Source of the DNA: Arthrobacter pascens
GTDB lineage: Bacteria; Actinomycetota; Actinomycetes; Actinomycetales; Micrococcaceae
Reading direction: 5' to 3'
DNA length: 64,000 nucleotides
Assembly (NCBI RefSeq): GCF_030815585.1
Contig: NZ_JAUSWY010000001.1
Span: 3,348,001-3,412,000, forward strand
In this document: piece by piece, positions 26,047 to 33,543 of the stretch
Layout of the letters: every line of letters starts with the position of its first letter
Position numbering within the stretch: position 1 is the first letter of the stretch
The notes under the pieces: generated by a model
Told to the model about the DNA's origin: nothing
Database searches by the model: none
Seen by the model: the letters and a program-made list of their open reading frames with translations, nothing else
Program-made: the position numbers and the translations under genes

Positions 26047-26119
26047 TTCCGACTCCTTTATTCATGAGACCATGCCAAATTTCCCCCGGTTCATTTGCCG
26101 CATACGTGGAACCGCACTG

Positions 26120-26953
26120 TTACATCTGCATTCCGTCCATCGCGACAGGCAACAGGGCAATGCCGACCGCAATCACGGCCAACGCCACCGCAACTGAACG
26201 GTTTGCGAGCCCTTTCCACGGGAGCAGCTTCTCCCCCCCGATGAAGGCCCCAACCACCGCCATCCAGCCGACGCTCATCACGCCCAGCGCAAACAGCGCC
26301 ACCATGAGCGCCCAGCAGCACGCGACGCACCAGACGCCATGCTCCACGCCCATGCGCAGCGCGCCACCATACCCGTTCCGCATGCGGTGAAGGATGAAGT
26401 CCATGGGGCTCCTGCATTTCATCAGCGCGACGTTCTTGGCGGGTGTTAACTGATAGGCGGCCGCCACCATGATTACTCCGGCCGCCAGGTAGCGGCCGCC
26501 CTGATCCGACGCGACGAGCCCGGGAAACAATGATGCGACTCCCGAATAGAGCGAATAGGCCGCCACGCCGAAGACCGTCCAGGTGATCAGGTAGCCGGCC
26601 ACGAACACAGCGGTGGATCCCGGCGGTGCATAGCGCCCCGTCTTGCGGCGGTGGCTCTGAATCCGCGAATAGGCCACGACCATTGGCGCCACGGACGGGA
26701 ACATCATGGCCGCCAGCATTACCACCCACGTCGTGACGAACAATCCCAACGGTCCCGGGTCCGTCCAGGGGCCCATGTCCATTCCGCTCATCTGCACAGA
26801 GGTGAAGATCCAACTCGCTGCGGCGAGTATGAGCAGGGCAGCGATCAGGCCGGCCTCCCGCGGATCGACCCGGGGCGCCGTGGCAGGCGAAACAGAGGCG
26901 GCGCGCTCCAGTGGGTGCGTGCCGCCTCTCGTCAACAGCTTCTTGCGCCGCAT
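26120..26953 (-). CDS. DUF2182 predicted metal-binding membrane protein
   Basis: A membrane protein of about 277 residues with five to six helices. DUF2182 marks are VQMSGMDMGPWTDP, WVVMLAAMMFPSVAPMVV, YQLTPAKNVALMKCRSP and MGVEHGVWCVACCWALM. Met, His and Cys side chains cluster near the membrane, suiting copper or another soft metal. The ATG (MRRKKLL) falls 13 nt after the stop of the DUF1326 gene and has no strong ribosome site; a longer in-frame start inside that gene reads as its shadow. The two are co-transcribed. Function is unproven. Confidence 0.85.
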   Translation of the reverse strand: MRRKKLLTRGGTHPLERAASVSPATAPRVDPREAGLIAALLILAAASWIFTSVQMSGMDMGPWTDPGPLGLFVTTWVVMLAAMMFPSVAPMVVAYSRIQSHRRKTGRYAPPGSTAVFVAGYLITWTVFGVAAYSLYSGVASLFPGLVASDQGGRYLAAGVIMVAAAYQLTPAKNVALMKCRSPMDFILHRMRNGYGGALRMGVEHGVWCVACCWALMVALFALGVMSVGWMAVVGAFIGGEKLLPWKGLANRSVAVALAVIAVGIALLPVAMDGMQM

Positions 26954-26966
26954 CAGCCAGGCGCGT

Positions 26967-27587
26967 TCAGACCCGGCCCCGGGGAGCGTTCTCGGCCATC
27001 TCGCTGGCGTAGGCAAAGTCCGCGGCCTCACCGTAGACGCCGTCGAAGTCGAGGCCAAACAGGTCCGAGTGTCCCGGCGCTTTTCCGATCCGGAACTCCT
27101 CGGCGAAGCCATACATCGCGTTCTTCTCGGTGGTGAAACCGCCGCCCGGCCCCGCCAGCGGCTCGAACGTGAAGTCCGCGCGCCCGGCTACCGAGCCGGA
27201 CGAGCGGTCGCCGTCGTCGGAGAACGTGACGCCCGCACGCTCTACGCCCAGCCATTCCCCGTAGAGTGCGGCGAAATCCGCAAACGGGCCGCCGGCATCA
27301 CCGTGGAGAATGGTTTCGAGCGCGCTCGCCTGAGCATCCGAGGCGCCGTCGTCGACGACGATACCCACCTTCCAGTTGCCTGCGCTGAGGTTCGACGGGA
27401 ACCAATTGGCGAAGGCGAAAACAACTCCCGAGAGATCGGTGTCATCGAGATTTCCGCTCGCGATCTGGAACACAGCCACGCCGCGGCACTCGCCATTCGG
27501 ACCGGTGGGCGGGCCATCGACGGGGCAGGGACAGATCAACTGGCAGCTGCAACTGGAGGTATATTTTCCGGTCATTTCCCAAGACAT
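26967..27587 (-). CDS. DUF1326 domain protein
   Basis: A 206-residue protein with the DUF1326 beginning YTSSCSCQLICPCPVDGPPTG, a cluster of four cysteines that may bind metal or a cofactor. The rest is beta-rich (GVVFAFANWF, RADFTFEPL, GFTTEKNAMYGFAEEF). GAGGAG lies 6 nt before the ATG (MSWEMTGKY). It is directly followed by the DUF2182 membrane protein, a pairing seen in many genomes, so the two likely form one metal-handling or redox system. The biochemical role is not established. Confidence 0.85.
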   Translation of the reverse strand: MSWEMTGKYTSSCSCQLICPCPVDGPPTGPNGECRGVAVFQIASGNLDDTDLSGVVFAFANWFPSNLSAGNWKVGIVVDDGASDAQASALETILHGDAGGPFADFAALYGEWLGVERAGVTFSDDGDRSSGSVAGRADFTFEPLAGPGGGFTTEKNAMYGFAEEFRIGKAPGHSDLFGLDFDGVYGEAADFAYASEMAENAPRGRV

Positions 27588-27796
27588 TAGTGACTCCTCG
27601 CTGGCGCCCTCGCCTAGCAGAAGAGTCCTAGACTCAGCGCCGAAATTCTTTGGGAGCGAGGCGGAAGGCCCAAGGCAGACAGTATTCCCGCGAAATCTGC
27701 ATGTCAATATGCCATGATTACCCCTGAAAAAGCTCCGCCGAGCGGCTTTTGCACGGCAACCCTGAGGTCCCGCGCTGCCGTGAATGCTCCCCACGT

Positions 27797-29002
27797 TTAG
27801 CGCATTGATTTGCTCCGCGCCCCCTCCTGACGAGCCGAGGGCGCTGACGTAGGCGCGGGTGTCACGGTGTCTTCTGCGGCGTCATCCTCGTCCTGTGGGG
27901 CAGTAGGGCGAGCCGCAGTCGGGGAGGGAGCGGGCGAGGCGGACATTGGTGTCGGCGACGGCGACGATGTCGGCGTCGTAGGTGTCGACGTCGATTTCGC
28001 CGCCTGTTTCGTCGTCGGAGCCGTTGTCGGTGCCGTTGTTGGTGTCGGCGACGGCGCCGTTGTTGCCGTTGACGACGTAGGCGGCGTTGACGAGGTGGAC
28101 GGGGACTGAGGGTTCGAGGACGGGACCGAGGAAGGCCGAGCCGCGGCGGGCGGAGCCGCGGCGGAGGTCGCAGCTATCATTCCAGCCACGGCTGGAGAGG
28201 CAGTCTGCTTGGGCAGGCGGGCGACAAACGGCAAAGCAGCGGCTCTGGGATTCGCGGCCGCCGGCACACGACCGGTGCTGGGGTCGGGCTGTATCGGGGT
28301 TCCACTCGATACGCTGGGCCGGGGTGTCGCCGGGCCGGTAGAGGAGCTAGGCCGTGCTCCTGACGTCGCTGGAGGTGCATCTGATGCGACGGCGGCGTCC
28401 TGAGCGGAAGATTCCTTGCCGAAAAAGGGCACTTCTGTGGCCTGCCCGGCGGCGCCGACACCAAGCAGTACGGCAAGGGCGCCGGCAACTACAGTCATCC
28501 GCTGACCCATGACGCGAACCGAAGCGGCCTTCCGCAGGACGTCACGGGGCTGGGAACTGAAGGCGGCAGCCACATGAGGGCTGAGCGCGCTTACAGGTTC
28601 GCTGCTTGGGGTTGCAGCAGGCGTGGTCTCCACTGGCGTTTCAACAGCCGCGCGTCCTGCCCTGCTCCGCCGCGTTGCCGTGGGGGCGGTTGTGAGTGCA
28701 GCTTCCGGAGCGGTGCTCTTTTCCGCCGGCGCGGGAGGAACTTCAGCTATGGGCGCTGTTTCCGGGGCCGGGGGTGCTTCAAAGGCCGGACGCCTGATCC
28801 TGCTTCGTCGCGGTGCAGCGGGAGCCGGTTCTGTGAGTGCCGGTGCGAGTGCCGTCGGAATCGGTTCAGTGGGAGCCTGCCCGGCGTTTGACACTTCCGC
28901 GTCGGGGCTTGCCGGGGTGAGTGGTGTGGTGATGGATGGCGCAGCTTCTGCACGGTGTCGCCCGGCCCGAAAAGGGCGCGACTGATCCAGCGAACGGGAC
29001 AT
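27797..29002 (-). CDS. Low-complexity single-pass membrane protein (Ser/Thr/Pro/Ala-rich), c-di-AMP riboswitch controlled
   Basis: A 401-residue protein. Residues 1-160 are soluble and Pro/Ala/Thr-rich, with repeated ATRRSRAGR/APRRSRIRR basic patches. One helix follows at about 165-188 (MTVVAGALAVLLGVGAAG). The outer 210 residues are low-complexity, with PTTAPTTAPTTKQAAK-like Ser/Thr/Pro repeats and an acidic patch near the end. No catalytic domain (Rpf, NlpC/P60, LysM) is present, although proteins behind such riboswitches often carry one. The likely topology has the Ser/Thr/Pro part in the cell wall, where it may be glycosylated. GAGAGG lies 8-9 nt before the ATG. Role unknown, wall structural or sensory by inference. 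Confidence 0.65.
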   Translation of the reverse strand: MSRSLDQSRPFRAGRHRAEAAPSITTPLTPASPDAEVSNAGQAPTEPIPTALAPALTEPAPAAPRRSRIRRPAFEAPPAPETAPIAEVPPAPAEKSTAPEAALTTAPTATRRSRAGRAAVETPVETTPAATPSSEPVSALSPHVAAAFSSQPRDVLRKAASVRVMGQRMTVVAGALAVLLGVGAAGQATEVPFFGKESSAQDAAVASDAPPATSGARPSSSTGPATPRPSVSSGTPIQPDPSTGRVPAAANPRAAALPFVARLPKQTASPAVAGMIAATSAAAPPAAARPSSVPSSNPQSPSTSSTPPTSSTATTAPSPTPTTAPTTAPTTKQAAKSTSTPTTPTSSPSPTPMSASPAPSPTAARPTAPQDEDDAAEDTVTPAPTSAPSARQEGARSKSMR

Positions 29003-29010
29003 AATGGTTG

Positions 29011-29150
29011 CCTCTCACGCCTGCGGAGTTAGCTGTCGGGTTCGGAAGAGGTCAACCGGCCAGCACGTTAGACGTGACGGCTTCACCCCAAGGGCCGCTG
29101 GGCAGCGGCCCGAAGACTCTGGGTCCCCCGTCTCTGCCTTAGTCCTGGGA
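29011..29150 (-). promoter_or_regulatory. Probable ydaO/yuaA (cyclic di-AMP) riboswitch
   Basis: The 5' leader, read on the minus strand, contains the conserved blocks in order: GACGGGGGACCCA, then CTTGGGGTGAAGCC, then CCGAACCCGACAGCTAACTC and CCGCAGGCGTGAGAGG. These match my knowledge of the actinobacterial ydaO consensus (GGGGGACCC, GGGUGAA, CCGAA.CCGUCAGCUAACCUCG.AGGC). The last block runs directly into the ribosome site, so ligand binding probably reduces expression of the membrane protein downstream. Boundaries are approximate. Confidence 0.85.
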
Positions 29151-29397
29151 GTCCGGGATGTGGCAGAGCTCGGCGTCATCCCGGACGCGGCCCAAGCTAG
29201 ATGGGCCACCCCAAAACCGTACAGGAAACCCTCCCCTAATGTCACGCTTGCGTAACGGATAGATTTGGGCGGCGAGTCGCCTTGCTTCGGGGTTGTGGGC
29301 GTGACAGCCGCAGACCGGCGCACAATCCTTGCGTGGAACTTCTCTGCTCAGCATGAAGGCCTTGCTCGGCGACATAGTTGCATGCTTATGTTTTCAT

Positions 29398-29723
29398 GTG
29401 AATTCCGATGAGGGCGCCCTCTCAGGAGCGGCCGAGCTGTTCAAGGCCCTGTCCGCCACCTCACGGCTCCTCATCCTGTGCGCGCTTGCCCACGAGCCCT
29501 CGTCCGTGAGCGCACTGGCTGAGGCAACGAAGCTGTCCCAGCCCTTGGTCTCCCAGCATCTGCGGCTGCTCAGGGGATCAATCTCGTCACGGCGGCGAGG
29601 TCCGGACGGGAAACCCTTTACTCCCTGACAGATGGTCACGTCGCCCGCGTCATTCAGGATGCCATCGCACACAGCCAGGAACGCAAGGCGCCAAACAGCA
29701 CCCAGAGAAGGAGCACATCATGA
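29398..29723 (+). pseudogene. ArsR-family metalloregulator gene with a single-base frameshift
   Basis: The first frame encodes an ArsR winged helix: AELFKALSATSRLLILCALA, VSALAEATKLSQPLVSQHLR. After LLRG it departs. The next frame resumes as NLVTAARSGRETLYSLTDGH and ARVIQDAIAHSQER, ending in a TGA that overlaps the start of the His-rich gene (ATGA). One more G in the GGGG at 29573-29576 would restore the reading frame. The GTG start is a guess from family alignment. If intact it would control the His-rich protein; as read, the recognition helix is made but the wing and dimer helix are lost. Confidence 0.75.
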
Positions 29724-30019
29724 CCGAGGAAATCCAGGCCGAACACACACTCACCGAACACCAGCACGGCGGCCCGGACTGCGCGCACGTGACCGTCCAG
29801 CATGGCGACCACGTGGACTACCTCCACGACGGGCACCGCCACGCCGAACACGAAGGCCACTACGACGAACACGACGATCCGGCCGAACACACACTCACCG
29901 AACACCAGCACGGCGGCCCGGACTGCACCCATGAGGCAGTCCAGCACGGCGACCACCTGGACTACCTCCATGACGGCCACAAGCACGCCGAACACGAAGG
30001 ACATTACGACGAGCACTGA
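29720..30019 (+). CDS. Histidine-rich tandem-repeat protein, probable metal-binding
   Basis: A 99-residue cytosolic protein (no signal or helix) made almost entirely of two copies of a 44-48-residue unit starting EHTLTEHQHGGPDC. There are 24 histidines, one cysteine per unit and many acidic residues. It should bind several zinc, nickel, cobalt or copper ions as a buffer, store or delivery protein. GAAGGAG lies about 9 nt before the ATG. It starts inside the stop of a frameshifted ArsR regulator and converges with a CDF exporter that also has a His-rich head. Metal binding is strongly suggested by composition; the physiological metal is inferred, zinc being most likely. Confidence 0.8.
   Translation: MTEEIQAEHTLTEHQHGGPDCAHVTVQHGDHVDYLHDGHRHAEHEGHYDEHDDPAEHTLTEHQHGGPDCTHEAVQHGDHLDYLHDGHKHAEHEGHYDEH
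29741..30016 (+). repeat. Two tandem 144-nt units within the His-rich gene
   Basis: Unit 1 spans 48 codons, unit 2 spans 44. Of the 44 shared positions 39 are identical (changes A/T, V/E, T/A, V/L, R/K). The near identity at DNA level implies a recent internal duplication. Confidence 0.9.
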
Positions 30020-30032
30020 CAGCCACTTGGAC

Positions 30033-30059
30033 GGGGCTCTGGAGTGTTCCTAGAGCCCC
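30033..30059. terminator. Bidirectional intrinsic terminator
   Basis: GGGGCTCT and AGAGCCCC form an 8-bp perfect stem with an 11-nt loop, followed on the plus strand by TCCCTTCTTTC. It separates the His-rich gene from the convergent CDF exporter. Confidence 0.75.
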
Positions 30060-30090
30060 TCCCTTCTTTCTAAGGCTTCAATGCTCGACC

Positions 30091-31131
30091 TCATGCGCGG
30101 CTGCCTTTTGTCGTGGCGGTGAGGGGCGTGAGCACCATATCGTCAACCTTGGGCAGGGCATGGCTCAGGCGCTGTCCGGCTTCATGGGTCGTCTGTTCAG
30201 CCGCCGCCAGGCTCACGTCGTGGGCGACGAGCAGCGTCGCGGCGCCTTGCAGGCGGTGTCCCGACCAGCGCAGCTGAAGACGCGGCACGGCCAGCACGCC
30301 CGGGGTGCCCTCGAGGGCTTTGTGTGCCGCATCGATCAGGTCCGGTTCGATCCCGTCCATCAACCTGCGCCCGATGCTGCGCACCGTCCCCCACAAAAGG
30401 ACCAGAATGGCTGCGGAGATGAACATACCAACAATGGGGTCAGCCAGTGGGAAGCCAAGCATGACCCCCACCGCGCCGAGGACGACAGCCAGGGACGTAA
30501 AGCCGTCCGTGCGGGCATGCACGCCGTCGGCGACCAGGGCGGCCGAACCAATCCGGCGGCCCACCCTGATGCGGTACATGGCAACTGCCTCATTTCCGGC
30601 AAAACCGATCAGGCCGGCCGCGAAGACCCACCACAGGTTGCTCAGGGGCTGGGGGTGCAGGAGACGGTCAACGGATTGCCACGCCGCGATCACAGCGGAC
30701 AGGGCGACGACACCGACGATGAACAGCCCGGCTAGGTCTTCCGCCCGCCCGAATCCGTAGGTGTAATGGCGGGTCGCGGCGCGGCGGCCCAGGATGAATG
30801 CAACCCACAGAGGCACCGCCGTGAGGGCATCCGAGAAGTTGTGGATCGTATCAGCCAGCAAAGCCACGGAACCGCTGATCAGCACCACCAGGAACTGCAA
30901 GAGAGTCGTGACCAGAAGAAGGAAGAGACTGATCTTCAAGGCACGCACGCCTTCAGTGCTTGCCTCCATGGCATCATCGATCGAATCGGCAGCGTCATGC
31001 GTGTGGGGAACAAAGAGCTCCACCAGCCAGCCCTTGAACCCGCTATGATGATGGTGCTCGTGCCCGTGCACGTGGCCCTGGCTATGTCCATGGTCTGTGT
31101 GCTGCTCATGGACCGGTCCTGGCCTGCTCAT
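30091..31131 (-). CDS. Cation diffusion facilitator (CDF) metal exporter, CzcD-like
   Basis: A 346-residue CDF transporter, exporting Zn2+ (or Co2+, Cd2+) in exchange for protons. The cytosolic head has 11 histidines within residues 8-29. Six helices follow, with the paired metal sites H97-x3-D101 (ADTIHNFSDAL) and H205-x3-D209 (ADGVHARTDG), the HxxxD pattern typical of zinc selectivity. The C-terminal cytoplasmic domain is ferredoxin-like. Its ATG overlaps the stop of the upstream ArsR gene, so regulator and exporter form one transcript. It converges with the His-rich protein. Confidence 0.92.
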   Translation of the reverse strand: MSRPGPVHEQHTDHGHSQGHVHGHEHHHHSGFKGWLVELFVPHTHDAADSIDDAMEASTEGVRALKISLFLLLVTTLLQFLVVLISGSVALLADTIHNFSDALTAVPLWVAFILGRRAATRHYTYGFGRAEDLAGLFIVGVVALSAVIAAWQSVDRLLHPQPLSNLWWVFAAGLIGFAGNEAVAMYRIRVGRRIGSAALVADGVHARTDGFTSLAVVLGAVGVMLGFPLADPIVGMFISAAILVLLWGTVRSIGRRLMDGIEPDLIDAAHKALEGTPGVLAVPRLQLRWSGHRLQGAATLLVAHDVSLAAAEQTTHEAGQRLSHALPKVDDMVLTPLTATTKGSRA

Positions 31132-31511
31132 GAGCCCTCCTTCCTATCCCGGCGATGGTGGGCGGGTTCTTCGCCGAGCGCGTGTTCGGCCTGGAAAATC
31201 GCGTCCGCCACCAGCTTGCGGGCATGCTCATTCTCCAGCCGGTACAACACTTTGGTTCCGTCCTGCCGGGTAGAAACCATCCGGGCCAGGCGCATTTTGG
31301 CCAGATGTTGGGACACTGCGGCCGGTGACTTCCCGACCTCCTCAGCCAAAGCGCCCACCGCCATCTCCCCGTCGCGTAGGGCAAGGATGATGCGCACCCT
31401 GGTCGCGTCGGCAAGCATAGCGAAGACTTCAACGGCCAACTCCACGTACTGGCTGTCCACCCCTAAGGAACAAACTCCGTTATCTGCATTCATACGCATA
31501 TAATGACACAA
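31128..31511 (-). CDS. ArsR/SmtB-family metalloregulator of the CDF exporter
   Basis: About 127 residues. The winged helix reads MLADATRVRIILALRDGEMA, VGALAEEVGKSPAAVSQHLAKM, with wing TRQDGTKVLYRL. The C-terminal helix (EHARKLVADAIFQAEHALGEE then HHRR) has the His/Asp/Glu spacing of an alpha-5 zinc site (SmtB/CzrA type). The start is uncertain: a TTG lies 4 nt after AAGGAGG, while the in-frame ATG is 16 nt away. It should dissociate from DNA on binding metal and release CDF expression. Confidence 0.85.
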   Translation of the reverse strand: MCHYMRMNADNGVCSLGVDSQYVELAVEVFAMLADATRVRIILALRDGEMAVGALAEEVGKSPAAVSQHLAKMRLARMVSTRQDGTKVLYRLENEHARKLVADAIFQAEHALGEEPAHHRRDRKEGS

Positions 31512-31631
31512 ACGACCTCCTTGCGCGGTGGGTCGTCGGCCACGGGAACATCACCTGCGAGCGGCACAACGGCGACAACTACTGGACGCTCAGCCCGGAC
31601 CCGAACCGCCGGGTGGTGACATGATGGGCGC

Positions 31632-32222
31632 ATGAACCGAGTCACGTGCGACCTGACCATTTCCCTCGACGGATTCGCCGCCGGTCCGAACCAAAGCCGG
31701 GCGGAACCGTTGGGCGAGAGTGGAGAGCTGCTGCACAGATGGCAGTTCGAAGAACCCGAGTCCAACGCAGCCGCGCTCGAAGGCATCCTCGCGGCCGGTG
31801 CCTACATCATGGGACGGAACATGTTCGCAGGACCCGGGGACTGGGATGAGGAATGGCGGGGATGGTGGGGTGAGGAACCCCCCTATCACGCACCCGTATT
31901 CGTTCTCACGCACCATCCACGCGAGCCCCTGGAGATGCAGGGCGGCACCACGTTCAACTTCGTGACCGATGGGATCGAATCGGCGCTGGGCCAGGCGTGG
32001 AAGGCCGCTGGCAACAAGGACGTGGCCATTGCCGGAGGAGCGCAGACCGTCCGCCAATACCTTTCAGCGGGGCTGATCGACGAGCTGCGGCTCCACATCG
32101 CACCCATCGTTCTGGGATCGGGCGAGCGGCTTTTGGACGGCGTCGCGAACCTTCAGCTTGAGCCGACGGAAGCGAGCGGCACCAGGCTCGTCACCCACGT
32201 GCGCTATCAGATAATCCACTGA
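31632..32222 (+). CDS. Dihydrofolate reductase/RibD C-terminal family protein
   Basis: A 196-residue NAD(P)H-dependent reductase fold related to the RibD C-terminal domain. TCDLTISLDGFAAGPNQS is the start of the fold, followed by YIMGRNMF, PVFVLTHHP and IAGGAQTVRQYLSAGLIDEL with IAPIVLGSGERLL. It is not a housekeeping FolA. The ATG has no strong ribosome site but fits the family start. A second paralogue follows 150 bp later. Confidence 0.87.
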   Translation: MNRVTCDLTISLDGFAAGPNQSRAEPLGESGELLHRWQFEEPESNAAALEGILAAGAYIMGRNMFAGPGDWDEEWRGWWGEEPPYHAPVFVLTHHPREPLEMQGGTTFNFVTDGIESALGQAWKAAGNKDVAIAGGAQTVRQYLSAGLIDELRLHIAPIVLGSGERLLDGVANLQLEPTEASGTRLVTHVRYQIIH

Positions 32223-32369
32223 AAAGCTCAGTGGAAATTATTCGCGCAACTGCCGGCGTGGCATCCTGCTGTGCGGGGCTTGGTTAGGCGTGTTCCGCGC
32301 CCGGGAACTTGGTGAGATTCGATGAAATCGGGACCCGGCGCTGGACCCATTCGATTGATGGAGCATGTG

Positions 32370-32951
32370 ATGACAAAGATAAGTGCTTTCCAGAGCGTCA
32401 CCCTTGACGGGGTCATGCAGGGACCCGGACGGGCCGATGAGGACACTCGCGAAGGATTCAAGTACGGCGGCTGGGCCAATGGCTATCAGGATGAGGTATC
32501 CATGCAGTTCGCTGGCGAGGGAATGTCATCCGAGGGTTCTCTGTTGTTCGGCCGCCGCACGTACGAAGACCTTCTCGGGTTTTGGAGCACGACGCCGGAA
32601 CCGAACCCTTTCACCGATGTTCTCCTGAACTCGCGAAAGTATGTGGTCTCCAGATCGGCTGGAACCGACTTGGCATATCCGAACTCAACACTGCTTGCGG
32701 GTGAGGCAACCGAAACTGTCGCCGCCGTCCGTGAGGAAGTCAACGGCGGCCTGACGATCCTGGGCAGCAGGCAACTCGTCCAGTCATTGCACGCAGGCGG
32801 ACTGATCGACGAGTACATTCTGCTGATCCATCCCATCGTGCTCGGTTCGGGGACGAAGTTGTTCGGTGACGGCCAGCGCCTCGATCTGACTCTGCAGCGG
32901 TCAATCACGACGGCTACAGGGGTAATCATCGCCCAGTACTCAATCCTCTAA
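32370..32951 (+). CDS. Dihydrofolate reductase/RibD C-terminal family protein (paralogue)
   Basis: A 193-residue protein of the same family, starting MTKISAFQSVTLDGVMQGPG. Other marks are LLFGRRTYEDLLGFW, KYVVSRSAG and LTILGSRQLVQSLHAGGLID, with LIHPIVLGSGTKLF. GGAG lies 8 nt before this ATG. Divergence from the preceding paralogue is large, so it is not a recent duplication. Substrates unknown. Confidence 0.87.
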   Translation: MTKISAFQSVTLDGVMQGPGRADEDTREGFKYGGWANGYQDEVSMQFAGEGMSSEGSLLFGRRTYEDLLGFWSTTPEPNPFTDVLLNSRKYVVSRSAGTDLAYPNSTLLAGEATETVAAVREEVNGGLTILGSRQLVQSLHAGGLIDEYILLIHPIVLGSGTKLFGDGQRLDLTLQRSITTATGVIIAQYSIL

Positions 32952-32972
32952 GCCGGGGAAGGAGTCCCCGGC
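32952..32972. terminator. GC-rich hairpin between convergent genes
   Basis: GCCGGGG and CCCCGGC form a 7-bp stem with a 7-nt loop right after the reductase stop. No T-run follows. The next 70 bases repeat CTGACCG/CGGTCAG-like motifs that may add structure. Confidence 0.5.
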
Positions 32973-33045
32973 CAGCGGCCATTGGCCAGGGCCTTTCGCC
33001 GTCTGACCGCTCTACTGACCGCACCAGCAGTCAGTCATCAGTCGG

Positions 33046-33543
33046 TCAGTCATCCTTGCCTTGATCTTTGTTTTCGTCTTTGCCTTCCCCGTTTTTCGCG
33101 TCCTCCTTTCCCTCCCGGCCAGGCTCCTGTTGAGGTTCACGTGAAGGGACTGTTGGACTGGGTGTTGGCGGTTCAGCGGCGGCGATGGCCGCGTCCAGGT
33201 CAGCCCGGAGCTTGGCGATTGACGCCTCAATACGGGATTGCCTCTCCTGCGACAGGCGCCCTTGGTCTGCCGCAGCCTGCACTTCATTGCCTAACTTCTC
33301 AAGCTCAGTCACGGCAGCACCGAAATCCTGTTGGGCGGCGAATTGTTTGGCCGCAGCAACACGGGCCTGGAGGTTTCCTGCCACCTGTTCATCCAACTCA
33401 GGTGCACCCGCGCACCCAGCCAGCAGGAGGGCTGTGAGGATCCACGTGGCGGCTATCCGGAAGAAGCTGTTCCCACGAGGAAATTGGCCCGGCCGCAGCT
33501 CCGGACCAGGACGTTTCAAGCCGGTGGGCTGTACGTGGATCAT
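33046..33543 (-). CDS. Coiled-coil lipoprotein coupled to the Ser/Thr kinase
   Basis: A 165-residue lipoprotein with lipobox LLLAGC after a long N-terminal stretch. The mature part is helical: ELDEQVAGNLQARVAAAKQF and ERQSRIEASIAKLRADLDAA with heptad spacing. A Pro-rich and then highly charged Glu/Lys/Asp tail ends the protein. Its ATG overlaps the kinase stop (ATGA). Because the kinase has only a short outside segment without PASTA domains, this lipoprotein may supply the external sensing part. That is inference from position; no domain database family is recognised. Confidence 0.68.
   Translation of the reverse strand: MIHVQPTGLKRPGPELRPGQFPRGNSFFRIAATWILTALLLAGCAGAPELDEQVAGNLQARVAAAKQFAAQQDFGAAVTELEKLGNEVQAAADQGRLSQERQSRIEASIAKLRADLDAAIAAAEPPTPSPTVPSREPQQEPGREGKEDAKNGEGKDENKDQGKDD

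Noticed and set aside
27950..28090. Tandem repeat array as a separate DNA element
   Set aside because: It is the Thr/Pro/Ser coding repeat of the low-complexity membrane protein.
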